Positions 33,701 to 41,727 are shown, counted from the first letter of the stretch. The stretch is 52,672 nucleotides of DNA from Streptomyces sp. T39 (GCF_008042045.1 NZ_RDBP01000029.1:88034-140705), one strand, 5' to 3'. The notes: generated by a model not told the origin, from the sequence alone. Numbers and translations are program-made.

Positions 33701-34472
33701 CCGTGCCGTCGATCAGACCGGCGAAGTCGGGGTGGCCGACATCGATGCCGGTGTCGAGCACCGCGACCTTCACGCCCTTGCCGGTGTAGCCGGCCGCCCA
33801 GGCACCGGGCGCGCCGATCAGCGGCACGCTCTCCTCGAGGCTGGGCTTCACCCGGCCGTCGAGCCACAGCTTCGCCACGCCCGCGCCCAGCGTCGAACTG
33901 CCCTGCGGCGCGACGGTGTTCCAGAAGGTGCGGGTCCGGCGCTTGTCGGTGCTGAGCACGGCGCCGCGGATGCCCTCCAGTCTGCGGGTCAGCCTGCTGC
34001 CCCGGGGGGCCGCCGGCTCGGCGGCCGCGCGGGAGGTTGTCCCGGAATACGTCGCGATCAGCGGCACCGCCGCCGAACCGGCGTCGTCGTAGCCCATCTC
34101 GATCAGGTCCGTGACGTTGAACAGCCGCTTGTCGAGCCTGCCCGCGCCCAGCAGCGGCGCCGCCTCGTCGGGGACGACGAGCAGATCGCCCTTGATCTTC
34201 TGGAGTTTCACGCCGCCGACGGCGCCGACCGGCCGGTCGACGTCGGCGGTCTGCCGGCCGTCGGCCGCCGTGGTGACCGTGACGACGTCCCCGGTGACCA
34301 GGGTGACCTTGTGGGTCGCCGAGGGCTCGGCGGGGACGGCGGGCCGTGCCGGGGCGGCCTGTGCGGGCGCCTGCAGGACGGTGAGGACCGAGGCCAGCAA
34401 CGGCACCGCGACGGCTGCGGAGACGAGCCGTCGCCCGCGCCGGAAGGCGGAGGGCTGAGAGGGGGAGGACAT
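30744..34472 (-). CDS. Secreted S8 (subtilisin-family) serine peptidase, 1242 aa
   Basis: The protein begins with a basic start and a signal sequence (LVSAAVAVPLLASVLTVLQAPAQA), followed by a propeptide. The subtilase domain has Asp in VAVLDTGIDVGHPDF near 237, His in NGHGTHVAGT near 274 and Ser in GTSMATPHVAGA near 442. A PA-like insert (AKALIVVNDGVGPLMEYVG region, about 840-900) and long beta-rich C-terminal domains follow. It should be an extracellular protease. At over 1200 residues it belongs to the large Streptomyces subtilases. ATG 34472 lacks a clear ribosome site. The promoter region carries CTTGCC/GGCAAG repeats. Confidence 0.93.
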   Translation of the reverse strand: MSSPSQPSAFRRGRRLVSAAVAVPLLASVLTVLQAPAQAAPARPAVPAEPSATHKVTLVTGDVVTVTTAADGRQTADVDRPVGAVGGVKLQKIKGDLLVVPDEAAPLLGAGRLDKRLFNVTDLIEMGYDDAGSAAVPLIATYSGTTSRAAAEPAAPRGSRLTRRLEGIRGAVLSTDKRRTRTFWNTVAPQGSSTLGAGVAKLWLDGRVKPSLEESVPLIGAPGAWAAGYTGKGVKVAVLDTGIDVGHPDFAGLIDGTASFVPGEGVTDVNGHGTHVAGTIVGSGAASGGDHKGVAPGADLFVGKVLGGAEGSGQDSWVMAGMQWAAESGADVVNMSLGDSYPTDGSDPMSQTVDALSERYGTLFVVAAGNAGPESISAPGAAASALTVAATDKEDRLASFSSTGPLAVSGGMKPDIAAPGVDITAARSQEMTDGGEGPYRTISGTSMATPHVAGAAAVLAQQHPDWTGAQLKEHLTSTAKGLDGGYSPYEVGTGRLDVAAAVRTSVRATGSLFFGNHTWPHEPGDVAVTKDLTFTNTGSADVTLDLALTGGEGPFTLGASSVTVPAGGIAAVPVTGDPRTASAGRHAGYVVATDAATGQRVTRTSVALLREEERYDLNITLVGRDGKPASGWVGINLAGDVWPWSVYVEGSTTMRMAPGLYTVAGYLDVAGEKADRSGLAVLVDPETVLEGGSAEVVLDASKARLLETEAPQRTEDRQRKVDFNVHYAGHDPYLDYRSAYVLPPTYDDVYVAPTETMERGEFILTTRWRKGEPQLALSALGGLLRFDARVQAGSALGTARDTLGVVYAGDGSAAAYARTKAEGRVAVVERSDAVSPQERAEAAAEAGAKALIVVNDGVGPLMEYVGESAVPVAAVHRDAGRTLVAVARAGVLRLTVEQTEHTPFVYDLTRDYPGRVPDRALVYKPSRADLARIDARYYAAAGTRAAEGYRSDFTLSPSFNLPEREQHPGTRTEWVTPGQVWREFHTQGVDTALPWSMVSGDNTYAKGSTTRLDWFAPATRPAQSESFGVYNSRWQNHMTWNVQAWASASGTMRLGGYLPWGETPSHLRIYQGDTLIHDNPVSGDMQWEEVPPGDLPYRAVLDVERPGDLFRLSTRTHTEWAFRSGTVDSDSFEPFPVLNLDYRLETDLRGDLRTNATQRIALSPVSMGRGTVPGTVTRVTLDVSYDDGATWRKVTLAKAGDGSWTGVFRTPKAGGFVSLRASAATDSGFGVENEIIRAYGLR

Positions 34473-34511
34473 GGCACGGGTCTATCCGGCCGCGGGCACC
34501 GCCGGACAGGC

Positions 34512-34549
34512 CTTGCCGCGGCAAGTCCTCGCCATGGCAAGGACTTGCC
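34512..34549. promoter_or_regulatory. CTTGCC/GGCAAG operator array upstream of the S8 peptidase
   Basis: CTTGCCGCGGCAAG (34512-34525) is a perfect 14-bp palindrome. The overlapping GGCAAGTCCT (34520-34529) pairs with AGGACTTGCC (34540-34549) across 10 bp. Four CTTGCC or GGCAAG half-sites therefore fall within 38 bp, 40-77 bp before the peptidase start codon. This looks like a composite binding site for a dimeric regulator. Confidence 0.7.
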
Positions 34550-34886
34550 GGTGACGAACCGCGCGAAGCCGGACGGGAGGGGGCGCCGGGGTCCCGCCGC
34601 AGGGCCCGCCGGACCTCCGCCGTCAGCTCGGATCGTGGTGGGTGACGCTTCGGGATCACCGTCGTGGAGGGGTACGGACTCTCGGAGACGAGCAAGCGTG
34701 AACTGCGCGACGAGGGCGGCCGTGTGAGGGGCGCCGCCCGGTGAGCGAGGCGCCCCCGCCACACCGCCGGCACCGCCGCCTGAGCCGTCACGGCGGCGCC
34801 GGACCGGACGGACGCGCGAATCCGCGCCCGTCCGGCCGCGGCACGTGGAATGCTCACGCCACGGAGTCGGACGAAGGAGGACCGGG

Positions 34887-35435
34887 GTGACGGGCGCGCG
34901 ACGACGGTGGGCGGCGGCGGTGGTGGCCGCCGGAGTGCTGGCGGCGGCAGGGCTGTACTGGTTCCAGCCGTGGAAGCTGTGGCAGGACACGAAGGTGTAC
35001 GAGTCCCTGCCCGCGGCCTCGTCGCCCGGCAGCGGCGAGGCGACGGAGCCCGGTCGGCCCGCGCCCGAGGGCGGCGACCGGCCCGTGACGGTCGCGAGCG
35101 GGGAGTTGATCAGCCACGAGCACGCGACCACGGGGACGGCCCGGCTCGTGCGGCTGGCCGACGGTTCCCACATCGTCCGGCTGGAGGGTCTCGACACCAG
35201 CAACGGCCCGGACCTGAAGGTGCTGCTGACCGACGCGCCGGTCACGAAGGGCCGGGCGGGCTGGCACGTCTTCGACCAGGGCGAGCACGTCTCCCTCGGC
35301 AAGCTCAAGGGCAACCGGGGGAGCCAGAACTACCCGCTTCCCGCAGGCGTCGACCCCGCGGCGTACAGCAGCGTCAGCATCTGGTGCGACCGCTTCGACG
35401 TGTCGTTCGGGGCCGCGGAACTGATCGGCTCCTGA
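34887..35435 (+). CDS. DM13-domain protein, membrane-anchored or secreted
   Basis: The 182-residue protein has an N-terminal membrane anchor or signal (RRWAAAVVAAGVLAAAGLYWF), a proline/glycine-rich linker, and a C-terminal DM13 domain (about 80-182). The domain has the pattern GELISHEHATTGTARLVRLADGSHIVRLEGLDTSNGPDLKV-type split by loops, with SIWCDRFDVSFG near the end; its single Cys is the conserved one proposed to bind a cofactor. Its role in bacteria is unclear, with electron transfer suggested. GTG 34887 follows GAAGGAGG. It is divergent from the S8 peptidase with a 414-bp gap that otherwise holds only the operator array. Confidence 0.85.
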   Translation: MTGARRRWAAAVVAAGVLAAAGLYWFQPWKLWQDTKVYESLPAASSPGSGEATEPGRPAPEGGDRPVTVASGELISHEHATTGTARLVRLADGSHIVRLEGLDTSNGPDLKVLLTDAPVTKGRAGWHVFDQGEHVSLGKLKGNRGSQNYPLPAGVDPAAYSSVSIWCDRFDVSFGAAELIGS

Positions 35436-35587
35436 CGCCGCCCGCCCCGGCTCGCACCCGGGTCGCACGGCCGGGCCGGGCCCGGCCATGCGTGGGCGGG
35501 CCCCCGACAGAGGCGTCGGCGGGCCCACAGGGCGTGCGCACCGCCGAGGTTCCCGTCCGCCGTCCCCGTAGCCCCCGCAGGCGGGCG

Positions 35588-36148
35588 CTACTGCCCCACG
35601 CGGCCGTCGACGCACTCGCGCAGCAGGTCGGCGTGGCCGCAGTGGCGGGCGTACTCCTCGACGCGGTGCACCCACAACTCCCGGACGGACGTGTCCTCGT
35701 ACTCCAGGCGGGCGCCCAGGTCCGCGTGGGCGGCCAGCGCCGCGTCCGTCGCCGCCTGTTCACGGGAGAGATCGGCGAAGGCGCTGTCCACGAGTTCCCG
35801 CTCCGCGAGAGCGCCCTCGAAGTCGCCGTCCTTCTCCCCGTACAGCCGGGGCGCCCGTTCCTCGGGCACGATCCAGTTCCGCCAGTCCCGCTCGACCTCG
35901 GCGAGATGGCGGACCAGCCCCAGCAGGGACATCGTCGAGGGGGGCACGGACCGGCGCGCCAGCTGCTCCGGGCTCAGTCCCTCGCACTTCATCCGCAGGG
36001 TCAGCCGGTAGCCGCTCAGGAAGTCCTTCAGCGTCTCCAGCTCACCGTCCGGACTCGCTCCGCCACTGTTGCGGGGGTCGTCGTCCGGGTCCGCCCACAT
36101 GTCGGGGTAGACGCTCGCCTGGGTCCAACGCTCGGGTAGGTCGCTCAC
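35588..36148 (-). CDS. DinB-like / DUF664 protein
   Basis: The 186-residue helical-bundle protein has the DUF664 pattern: LPERWTQASVYPDMWADPDDDPR at the start, SLLGLVRHLAEVERDWRNW with the first metal His, and HRVEEYARHCGHADLLRE with the last metal His residues. Such proteins are thiol-dependent (often mycothiol-dependent) enzymes, with several reactions known; none can be assigned here. GTG 36148 gives the usual family start; the frame is open further upstream. It is divergent from the AraC regulator. Confidence 0.85.
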   Translation of the reverse strand: MSDLPERWTQASVYPDMWADPDDDPRNSGGASPDGELETLKDFLSGYRLTLRMKCEGLSPEQLARRSVPPSTMSLLGLVRHLAEVERDWRNWIVPEERAPRLYGEKDGDFEGALAERELVDSAFADLSREQAATDAALAAHADLGARLEYEDTSVRELWVHRVEEYARHCGHADLLRECVDGRVGQ

Positions 36149-36336
36149 CGGCTGGATGATCCCCCTCACCGGACTTGCAGGCAACCGAATATCCGGCGAG
36201 CTGTCCCGCCATGGGCGGCGGGCGTCCGGACGCGCAGGCACCGGCGCCCCTCCCCCTCCGGCTGATCAAGGACGTGCGGACGCTCACCTTCGAAGCGAGC
36301 GACTCCAGCCCCGTCTCACCTCTATGCTCGGCGACC

Positions 36337-37401
36337 GTGGTCTCGGACACGCACCAGGGGACGACCTCGTCCGCCCTCGCACGGCTCAACTTCCATGCCG
36401 CACGGCTGCTCGGCGTACCCGACACGGGATACCGGCACCTGCCGGGCCTGGCGCCCGAGCACCTCAACGACGACCGGTGCCGTACCCCCGCCTCCACGAG
36501 CGTCCGTATCGCGGAACTGGCGACGGGGCACACGCCGTGGCCGGAGCTGTCCCGGCTGCTGGCACGGGAGTCGGGCATCGGAAGCCTCGGTGTCTGGGAC
36601 TACCTGATCACGTCGGCACCGACCCCGCTCGAAGGGATCCGGGACGCCTCCTCCTACTTCGCCACCGTCGCCGACGTCGCCACGGACACCCTCCGGATCA
36701 CCGAGGACGGCGCCCATACCGTCATCAGCCATGTCAACCGGGCGGACCTCGCCCACGAGGCGGCCTGCGCCGTGCGCGCCTACGCCCTCGGTCTCTACCA
36801 GCGGCGCCTCAGCGAGGCCGCGCAGCGCCGGCTCGTCCCCCTGCGCGTCACGCTGGCCGCCGAAGCACCGGGCCGGCACGGCGCCTTGAGCGAGCTGTAC
36901 GGGACCCGCACCATCGACTTCGAAGCCCCGCACACCTCGATGACCTTCCTCACCGCCGACCTGACGACGCCCAGCCCCTGCGCCCAGCCGGGGCTGCCCG
37001 CCCTGCTGCGAGGCCACGCCGAGCGGGCCCTCGCCACCGCCGTCCCCCTGCGCGACTGGCTCGACCTCTTCCGCACCGCGCTCGCCGCCGCTCACGACCG
37101 GGGCACACCGACCCTGGCCGCGGTCGCCCACCGCCTGGACGTCAGCCCACGGACACTCCAGCGCCGCCTCGACGAGCACGGCACCACATGGAACGGCGAA
37201 GCCGAGACGCTGCGCCGCGACCGCATCACGCAGTTGCTCCACCACACCGACCTCACCGTGGACGCGATAGCCGTCCGAAGCGGCTACGCCGACGCACGAG
37301 CCCTGCGCCGTGCCGTCCAGCGGTGGTACGGCACCACTCCCGCCGCGCTGCGCCGCGAGGGGACGGCGCCCGCCCGCGCGGTCGTGACCGAAGGCGTGTG
37401 A
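36337..37401 (+). CDS. AraC-family regulator with arabinose_bd-type ligand domain
   Basis: The product is about 354 residues. It has an N-terminal ligand-binding domain of the Arabinose_bd type (ARLNFHAARLLGVPD to FEAPHTSMTFLTADLTTP) and a C-terminal AraC helix-turn-helix pair (PTLAAVAHRLDVSPRTLQRRLDEHG, then LTVDAIAVRSGYADARALRRAVQRWYGTTPAALRR). I chose GTG 36337 because TATGCT lies eight bases upstream, as in leaderless transcripts; an ATG at 36175 would add 54 residues that look non-coding and overlap the DUF664 promoter. The target genes are unknown; DUF664 is divergent and a candidate. Confidence 0.8.
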   Translation: MVSDTHQGTTSSALARLNFHAARLLGVPDTGYRHLPGLAPEHLNDDRCRTPASTSVRIAELATGHTPWPELSRLLARESGIGSLGVWDYLITSAPTPLEGIRDASSYFATVADVATDTLRITEDGAHTVISHVNRADLAHEAACAVRAYALGLYQRRLSEAAQRRLVPLRVTLAAEAPGRHGALSELYGTRTIDFEAPHTSMTFLTADLTTPSPCAQPGLPALLRGHAERALATAVPLRDWLDLFRTALAAAHDRGTPTLAAVAHRLDVSPRTLQRRLDEHGTTWNGEAETLRRDRITQLLHHTDLTVDAIAVRSGYADARALRRAVQRWYGTTPAALRREGTAPARAVVTEGV

Positions 37402-37470
37402 ACGCCCGGGTGTGACGGACGGACGGGCTCCCTGCCGGCCACGGCGGACGTCCGCCCCCGTTCCGCCGGG

Positions 37471-37944
37471 TCACTGGGGCGCGAGGTACCCGCCCCACGT
37501 GTAGTTGCCGCTGTACGGCGGCAGCCACGAACCGGACTGCATGATCGCCGGTGCGTTTCCACCGTTGCGCAGGGAGCACTGGCTGACGTACCTGCCGGTG
37601 TACGGCATCTCCGCGCTGATCGTGCAGTACCAGGTGTACGTACCGGCCTGGAGGTAGATCCTGCGGCTGGCCAGGCTTCCGTCCACGTGGGCGCCGTTGC
37701 TTGCGTCCGAGGTGGACAGGGCCCAGACGTAGGTGCCGTCGGCCAGGTAGATGCTCCGGACCTGCGAGGTGATGGCGCTGGACTCGGGTGAATCGGTGAT
37801 CCACTGGGTGCGGTTGAGGTAGGCCGTGGACGCCGCGGAGGCCTGAGTGACCGTCAGCAACAGCGCGGCCGCGGCGGCCGCGACCGACGCCGCCCACCGC
37901 CGTCGGCCCGTTGCCGGGGCGCCGAGGATGCGATGCGTATTCAT
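37471..37944 (-). CDS. Secreted protein of unknown function
   Basis: The 157-residue protein has a clear signal sequence (RRRWAASVAAAAAALLLTVTQASA) and a mature part of about 115 residues rich in Tyr, Trp, Ser and Thr with two Cys (WYCTIS and SQCSLR), which may form one disulphide. The pattern alternates like beta-strands: SIYLADGTYVWALS and RIYLQAGTYTWYCT are internal half-repeats, each of the form IYL-x-A/D-G-TY-x-W. I know no family for it. ATG 37944 has GGGAG upstream. It converges with the AraC gene. Confidence 0.8.
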   Translation of the reverse strand: MNTHRILGAPATGRRRWAASVAAAAAALLLTVTQASAASTAYLNRTQWITDSPESSAITSQVRSIYLADGTYVWALSTSDASNGAHVDGSLASRRIYLQAGTYTWYCTISAEMPYTGRYVSQCSLRNGGNAPAIMQSGSWLPPYSGNYTWGGYLAPQ

Positions 37945-38287
37945 GACTGCTCCCAGAACGGTCCGGTGACAGGGCAGGCGGTTCGCACTGCCGGGAATGC
38001 CGCCACGCTACGGCCGCGGGGATCACCCGGCACGGGACATCACGCGCCGGTCAGGGGACCCCGCGTGCCACGGGGCCTGCGGCGTGACGTCGCAGGGCGG
38101 GCCCCGGAGGCCGGGGGTTCCGGGAGCAGGCGCGGACCGCCGCTTCCCGTGCGCCGGGGCCGCGATAGTGGTTCCTGTGCCCGGCGCCGGGCGCAGGGCA
38201 CGGCGCCGGGTGCCCGCCGGGAGGGCCGGCCGGTCGAGGAGGGTCGGCGACGCGGCCGGTTCCAGGTGTCCAATGGCCGACGCCGGG

Positions 38288-38824
38288 TCAGGCACCGCCG
38301 GAGGCGTGCGCCTGCAGAAAGGCCCCCGCGTGGGCCGCGGCCTCCTCCTTCGTCGCGTGCCGCGCGCCGTCGGCGGTTCCGCCCCGCACCCCGTCCGCGC
38401 CCGTGCCGGCCCACCGCCAGCCGCCGGACGCGGGGTCCCGCGCCAATTCGGCGGACCCTCCGCACAGTTCGACCCTGCCGTCCGTCCGTGCGGTCGTGGT
38501 CGCCGGCCGGCTGACGGCGTCGGGCCACTTCTTGCGGGCGCCCTGCCGCGTGATGCCCCAGACGGCGCCCATCTGCTCGTAGCTCGCGCCGTAGGACCCG
38601 GCCGTGCCCGCCGCGATCGCCGTCAGCCGTTTGACTTCGGCGTCCACCACCTTCCATGCGGCCAGGACGGAGAGCGTGACCTCGACGGGGTCCGCGTCCC
38701 ACATGCGGTCCTCGGGCTGCCCCGTCGTGCGGGAGCGCACGGCGGAGGCCAGGGGGTGGAGGGCGTCGTGCAGCGCAGTGTCGAGTGCCGCACGTTCTTC
38801 GGGGGTGATCTCGAAGGAGGCCAT
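38288..38824 (-). CDS. Hypothetical protein with putative helix-turn-helix
   Basis: The 178-residue soluble protein has an N-terminal helical part (ITPEERAALDTALHDALHPLASAV), a central segment YEQMGAVWGITRQGARKKWP that looks like a helix-turn-helix, and a C-terminal GWRWAGTGADGV part with a final helix. I recognise the type from Streptomyces genomes but know no function. A good promoter (TTTACA, 17 bp, TATGGT) ends six bases before ATG 38824 and there is no ribosome site, so it is probably translated from a leaderless mRNA. Confidence 0.75.
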   Translation of the reverse strand: MASFEITPEERAALDTALHDALHPLASAVRSRTTGQPEDRMWDADPVEVTLSVLAAWKVVDAEVKRLTAIAAGTAGSYGASYEQMGAVWGITRQGARKKWPDAVSRPATTTARTDGRVELCGGSAELARDPASGGWRWAGTGADGVRGGTADGARHATKEEAAAHAGAFLQAHASGGA

Positions 38825-38830
38825 GTGGCA

Positions 38831-38859
38831 ACCATAGTTAACGTCGCCTCATGTGTAAA
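38831..38859 (-). promoter_or_regulatory. Leaderless promoter of the HTH-like hypothetical gene
   Basis: On the minus strand TTTACA (38854-38859) and TATGGT (38831-38836) are 17 bp apart, and the start codon begins seven bases after the -10. This places transcription initiation at or next to the ATG. Confidence 0.7.
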
Positions 38860-38936
38860 CCGAAGTTGTCGCACGGTCCTCCGGGGTCGCGGCGCGGACG
38901 TCACCCCCCGGGCGGCATGCGTCGCCAGACCTTCCG

Positions 38937-39446
38937 TCACAGATGCCGGCTCTCGTGGTAGATCCGCCGGTGCCACCACCCGTCCCCGCGCCACGGCCGG
39001 CGGTGGGCGAAGGGGTCGGGGAGGGTCCTGCGGGACAACTCCTCGTCGAGGGGCGCCAGCAGCGCCGCCAGCTCCTTCCGGGCGCGCGGCGGCAGTCGTC
39101 GCAGGACCAGTTCGAGGACGTCCCGCGCGGCGGCGACGTCGTCCTGGAGGTCGCACCCCGTGCAGCCGCAGATCGACAGTCTCAGATACAGCGGGCGGCC
39201 GGGGAGGGCGAGGAAGCGGCGGTAGGACTCCAGGGCCGTGGCGGTGGCACCGGGCCACAGGCCCTCGTCGTACGGCCGCCGGCACTCGGTCCGGTGGACG
39301 GCCGACACCGAGCGCCCGGAGAGGCGGTCCAGACGGGTCGGCCAGGGGACGGGGAAACTCTCGTTCCACCAGGGGCGCGCGCCCCGGTGGAACACCGGGG
39401 GCTCCTTCTGCAGCGCCCGCAGGGCGCCGGGCCGCTTACGCGGCAT
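38937..39446 (-). CDS. Hypothetical protein, unknown family
   Basis: The 169-residue protein begins with a basic MPRKRPGALRALQ stretch and contains CGCTGCD near the middle, a compact Cys cluster that could bind metal. A long helix follows (LELVLRRLPPRARKELAALLAPLDEELSRR), and the end is basic and His-rich (GDGWWHRRIYHESRHL). I do not recognise a function. ATG 39446 has GAAAGG four bases upstream. It is not linked to an obvious operon: a 204-bp gap separates it from the DUF1348 gene. Confidence 0.65.
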   Translation of the reverse strand: MPRKRPGALRALQKEPPVFHRGARPWWNESFPVPWPTRLDRLSGRSVSAVHRTECRRPYDEGLWPGATATALESYRRFLALPGRPLYLRLSICGCTGCDLQDDVAAARDVLELVLRRLPPRARKELAALLAPLDEELSRRTLPDPFAHRRPWRGDGWWHRRIYHESRHL

Positions 39447-39650
39447 GGGCCTTTCGGTCAGTGATCATGGGGGCGATGGTGACACCGGGCCCGGTCTCCT
39501 GTCCAGAGGCGGGCGCCTTCCCCTGCCCCCCGCCCGGAGCACCGGCGCAGCGGGAGGGGGTGTCCGGGCCTATCCCCTCGACGACGCGGGCGTCGGCCGT
39601 GCGGTCGAGGCGTTGTGATCCCGGCTGGTACCGGTGGCCATCGCCGTCTG

Positions 39651-40121
39651 TCAGAAGCCGAGGTCGCTGAGCCCCGGGGAGCGGTCGGGGCGAGGGCCGA
39701 GCGGCCAGAAGCAGGTGCGCTCCGATGCGGCGATCGGCAGGGTGTTGATCGAAGCGTGGCGGGTGTGCATCAGTCCGTGCTCGTCGAACGCCCAGTTCTC
39801 GTTGCCGTACGAGCGGTACCAGTTCCCTGCGTCGTCGCGGTGCTCGTAGGCGAAACGCACCGCGATGCGGTCGTCGCCGTAGGCCCACAGCTCCTTGATC
39901 AACCGGTAGTCGAGTTCGGTGTTCCACTTGCGGGTCAGCAGCGCGACGATCGCCTCCCGCCCGGTGGCGAACTCCGAACGGTTGCGCCAGCGCGAGTCCA
40001 CCGTGTATGCCAGCGACACCCTTTGCGGGTCACGGGAGTTCCATGCGTCCTCGGCGAGGCGGACCTTCTCGACGGCGGTTGCGTGGGTGAACGGCGGGAC
40101 GGGCGGGCGGGTGTCGCTCAT
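39651..40121 (-). CDS. DUF1348 / NTF2-like protein
   Basis: The 156-residue protein is almost all one NTF2-like domain of the DUF1348 group: [32 protein letters not shown], a [28 protein letters not shown] core, and the closing [13 protein letters not shown] and RRHASIN-like part. Function is unknown. ATG 40121 follows AAGGAG. It is divergent from a TetR regulator, with two inverted-repeat operators between, so it is probably repressed by that regulator and induced by its ligand. Confidence 0.88.
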   Translation of the reverse strand: MSDTRPPVPPFTHATAVEKVRLAEDAWNSRDPQRVSLAYTVDSRWRNRSEFATGREAIVALLTRKWNTELDYRLIKELWAYGDDRIAVRFAYEHRDDAGNWYRSYGNENWAFDEHGLMHTRHASINTLPIAASERTCFWPLGPRPDRSPGLSDLGF

Positions 40122-40170
40122 GCCGGCTCCTTGCTCAGGGTGCACCGTCGCTCCGGTGCATCCGTCCAAC

Positions 40171-40223
40171 GGGGAGAACGAGCGTTCTCCCCGTGTCCGC
40201 TAAAGTAGAGAACGCTGGTTCTC
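40171..40223. promoter_or_regulatory. Two TetR-type operators between DUF1348 and TetR genes
   Basis: Site 1 is GGGGAGAACG-N2-CGTTCTCCCC (40171-40192), a perfect inverted repeat. Site 2 is GAGAAC-N4-GTTCTC (40208-40223). Both share GAGAAC/GTTCTC half-sites. A possible -10 for the TetR gene (TAAAGT, 40201-40206) lies between them, so binding could block both genes. Confidence 0.82.
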
Positions 40224-40239
40224 CAGGCAAGGGGCAGAT

Positions 40240-40794
40240 ATGTCGGATCACGGAGCGGCGCAGGAACGGGCACTCGACGCAGCCGAAAGCCTCTTCTACC
40301 GCCGTGGCATCCAGGCTGTGGGAATGGACGCCGTCCGCAACGCCTCCGGCGTGTCCCTCAAGCGCCTCTACCAGCTGTTCCCGTCGAAGGAGGCGCTCGT
40401 GCTGGCGTTCCTGCAACGGCGGGACGAGCGGTGGCGGCAGGCGCTGGCCCACCACGTGGAGGCACACCCCGCACCGGACGAGAGGATCCTCGCGGTCTTC
40501 GACTGGCTGCACACCTGGTTCTCGGAACCGGACTTCCGCGGGTGCGCCTTCATCAACTCGTTCGGCGAGCTGGGCGGGATCTCGCCCGGGGTCGCCGAGC
40601 AGGCCATGCTGCACAAGCGTGCCTTCCGCGAGTACCTCGCGGCCCTCGTCACCGCCGCCGGGCGTCCGGCGGACCTCGCGGACCACGTCGCGCTGCTGGC
40701 CGAAGGAGCCATGGTCACGGCCGCGATCACCGGCAGCCCCGGACCGGCTCGCCAGGCGCGCAGCGCCGCACGCCTGCTCATGGGCGCGTCCTGA
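40240..40794 (+). CDS. TetR/AcrR-family transcriptional regulator
   Basis: The 184-residue protein has the TetR helix-turn-helix (ALDAAESLFYRRGIQAVGMDAVRNASGVSLKRLYQLFPSKEALVLAFL split across residues 10-57) and a C-terminal domain containing FRGCAFINSFGELGG, typical of the group with a conserved Cys near the ligand pocket. It should repress itself and the divergent DUF1348 gene through the two GAGAAC operators. ATG 40240 follows GGGGCAG, a moderate ribosome site. Confidence 0.92.
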   Translation: MSDHGAAQERALDAAESLFYRRGIQAVGMDAVRNASGVSLKRLYQLFPSKEALVLAFLQRRDERWRQALAHHVEAHPAPDERILAVFDWLHTWFSEPDFRGCAFINSFGELGGISPGVAEQAMLHKRAFREYLAALVTAAGRPADLADHVALLAEGAMVTAAITGSPGPARQARSAARLLMGAS

Positions 40795-40878
40795 AGGGTG
40801 AAGCGGCGCCACGGGTGACCGTCCTGGAGCGGCCGGCACGGCGGGGGCCGGGGCGGCGCTCTCCGTAGAGTGGGGAGT

Positions 40879-41544
40879 GTGCCGCTCTCCGTACATGCCC
40901 TCGCCCACAGGCTGTTGACCGTCGAGGCCGTCGCCGAACTGGTCGGTCTGCCTGCCGAGCCGAAGATCCCCGACGAGGCCGTGGCGGAGGCGGTGCGGCG
41001 GCGCGGATGGAGCTGGGAGCACGACCTGGTCGGCGACGCGTTGGTCACCGGGCACGGCCATGTGCTGTGCAGCGAGGGATACATCCCCTTCGGGGCCCCC
41101 GGGGACCGGCAGTTCCTGGTGTTCGGCGAGGTCTACCCCGTCGACCCGGACGACGACGACATGCTCAACGGACCATGGCTGTTCGGCCTCATGGACGACT
41201 GGCAGGGGCAGCCCGGCTGGACCGGGACGCGGCCGGCGACCGTAGAGGACTGCGAGGACGTACTGGCCGGTGCGGCCCGGGCCGTGACCCTGTGTCTCGG
41301 CTCTGCTCCCGAACGGACCGTCGTGTCGGACGCCGCCGTCGTCACCGGCCCCGCCATGACCCACCGCGTGTGGCGCACCCCCACCCACGCCCTGATCCTC
41401 GGCCCCTGCGCCGACAACGGCCCCTACGGCTACCTCACCCACCTCCAACTGTCCTGCACCCCCCTCGCCTGCGGCCCCGACCTGCCGCCCGCGACGGACG
41501 AGGACGCCCTGGAGAAATGGATCACCGCTCACGTCGACTGGTGA
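40879..41544 (+). CDS. Hypothetical protein, 221 aa
   Basis: The soluble acidic protein has an N-terminal helical part (LSVHALAHRLLTVEAVAELVGL), a middle with strands and Asp-rich loops (VYPVDPDDDDMLNGPW) and a C-terminal segment HRVWRTPTHALILGPCADNGPYGYLTHLQLS. No signal or membrane segment is visible. I do not recognise the family. TAGAGT lies seven bases before GTG 40879, suggesting a leaderless start; GTG 40870 is in frame and cannot be excluded. It follows the TetR gene but probably has its own promoter. Confidence 0.75.
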   Translation: MPLSVHALAHRLLTVEAVAELVGLPAEPKIPDEAVAEAVRRRGWSWEHDLVGDALVTGHGHVLCSEGYIPFGAPGDRQFLVFGEVYPVDPDDDDMLNGPWLFGLMDDWQGQPGWTGTRPATVEDCEDVLAGAARAVTLCLGSAPERTVVSDAAVVTGPAMTHRVWRTPTHALILGPCADNGPYGYLTHLQLSCTPLACGPDLPPATDEDALEKWITAHVDW

Positions 41545-41727
41545 CCGGTGCGGTCGCGGCGTGCACGCCCCCTTCGCCCCCGGGCAACCGGCGCCCGCTT
41601 CCGGGGATGTCGGCCCGCATACGGTCCGCGGCCATACATCAGGGCGATCGGGGCACCGGAGCGGGCAGGGAAGATCTCCCCTCGTTCGGCCGGGTACCCC
41701 CGGCCGGTGGACAGGAAGGAAGTTGTC

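Noticed and set aside
30654..34727. 1357-codon plus-strand open frame
   Set aside because: Antisense to the S8 peptidase, which has a signal peptide and an intact catalytic triad; the plus frame is low-complexity.
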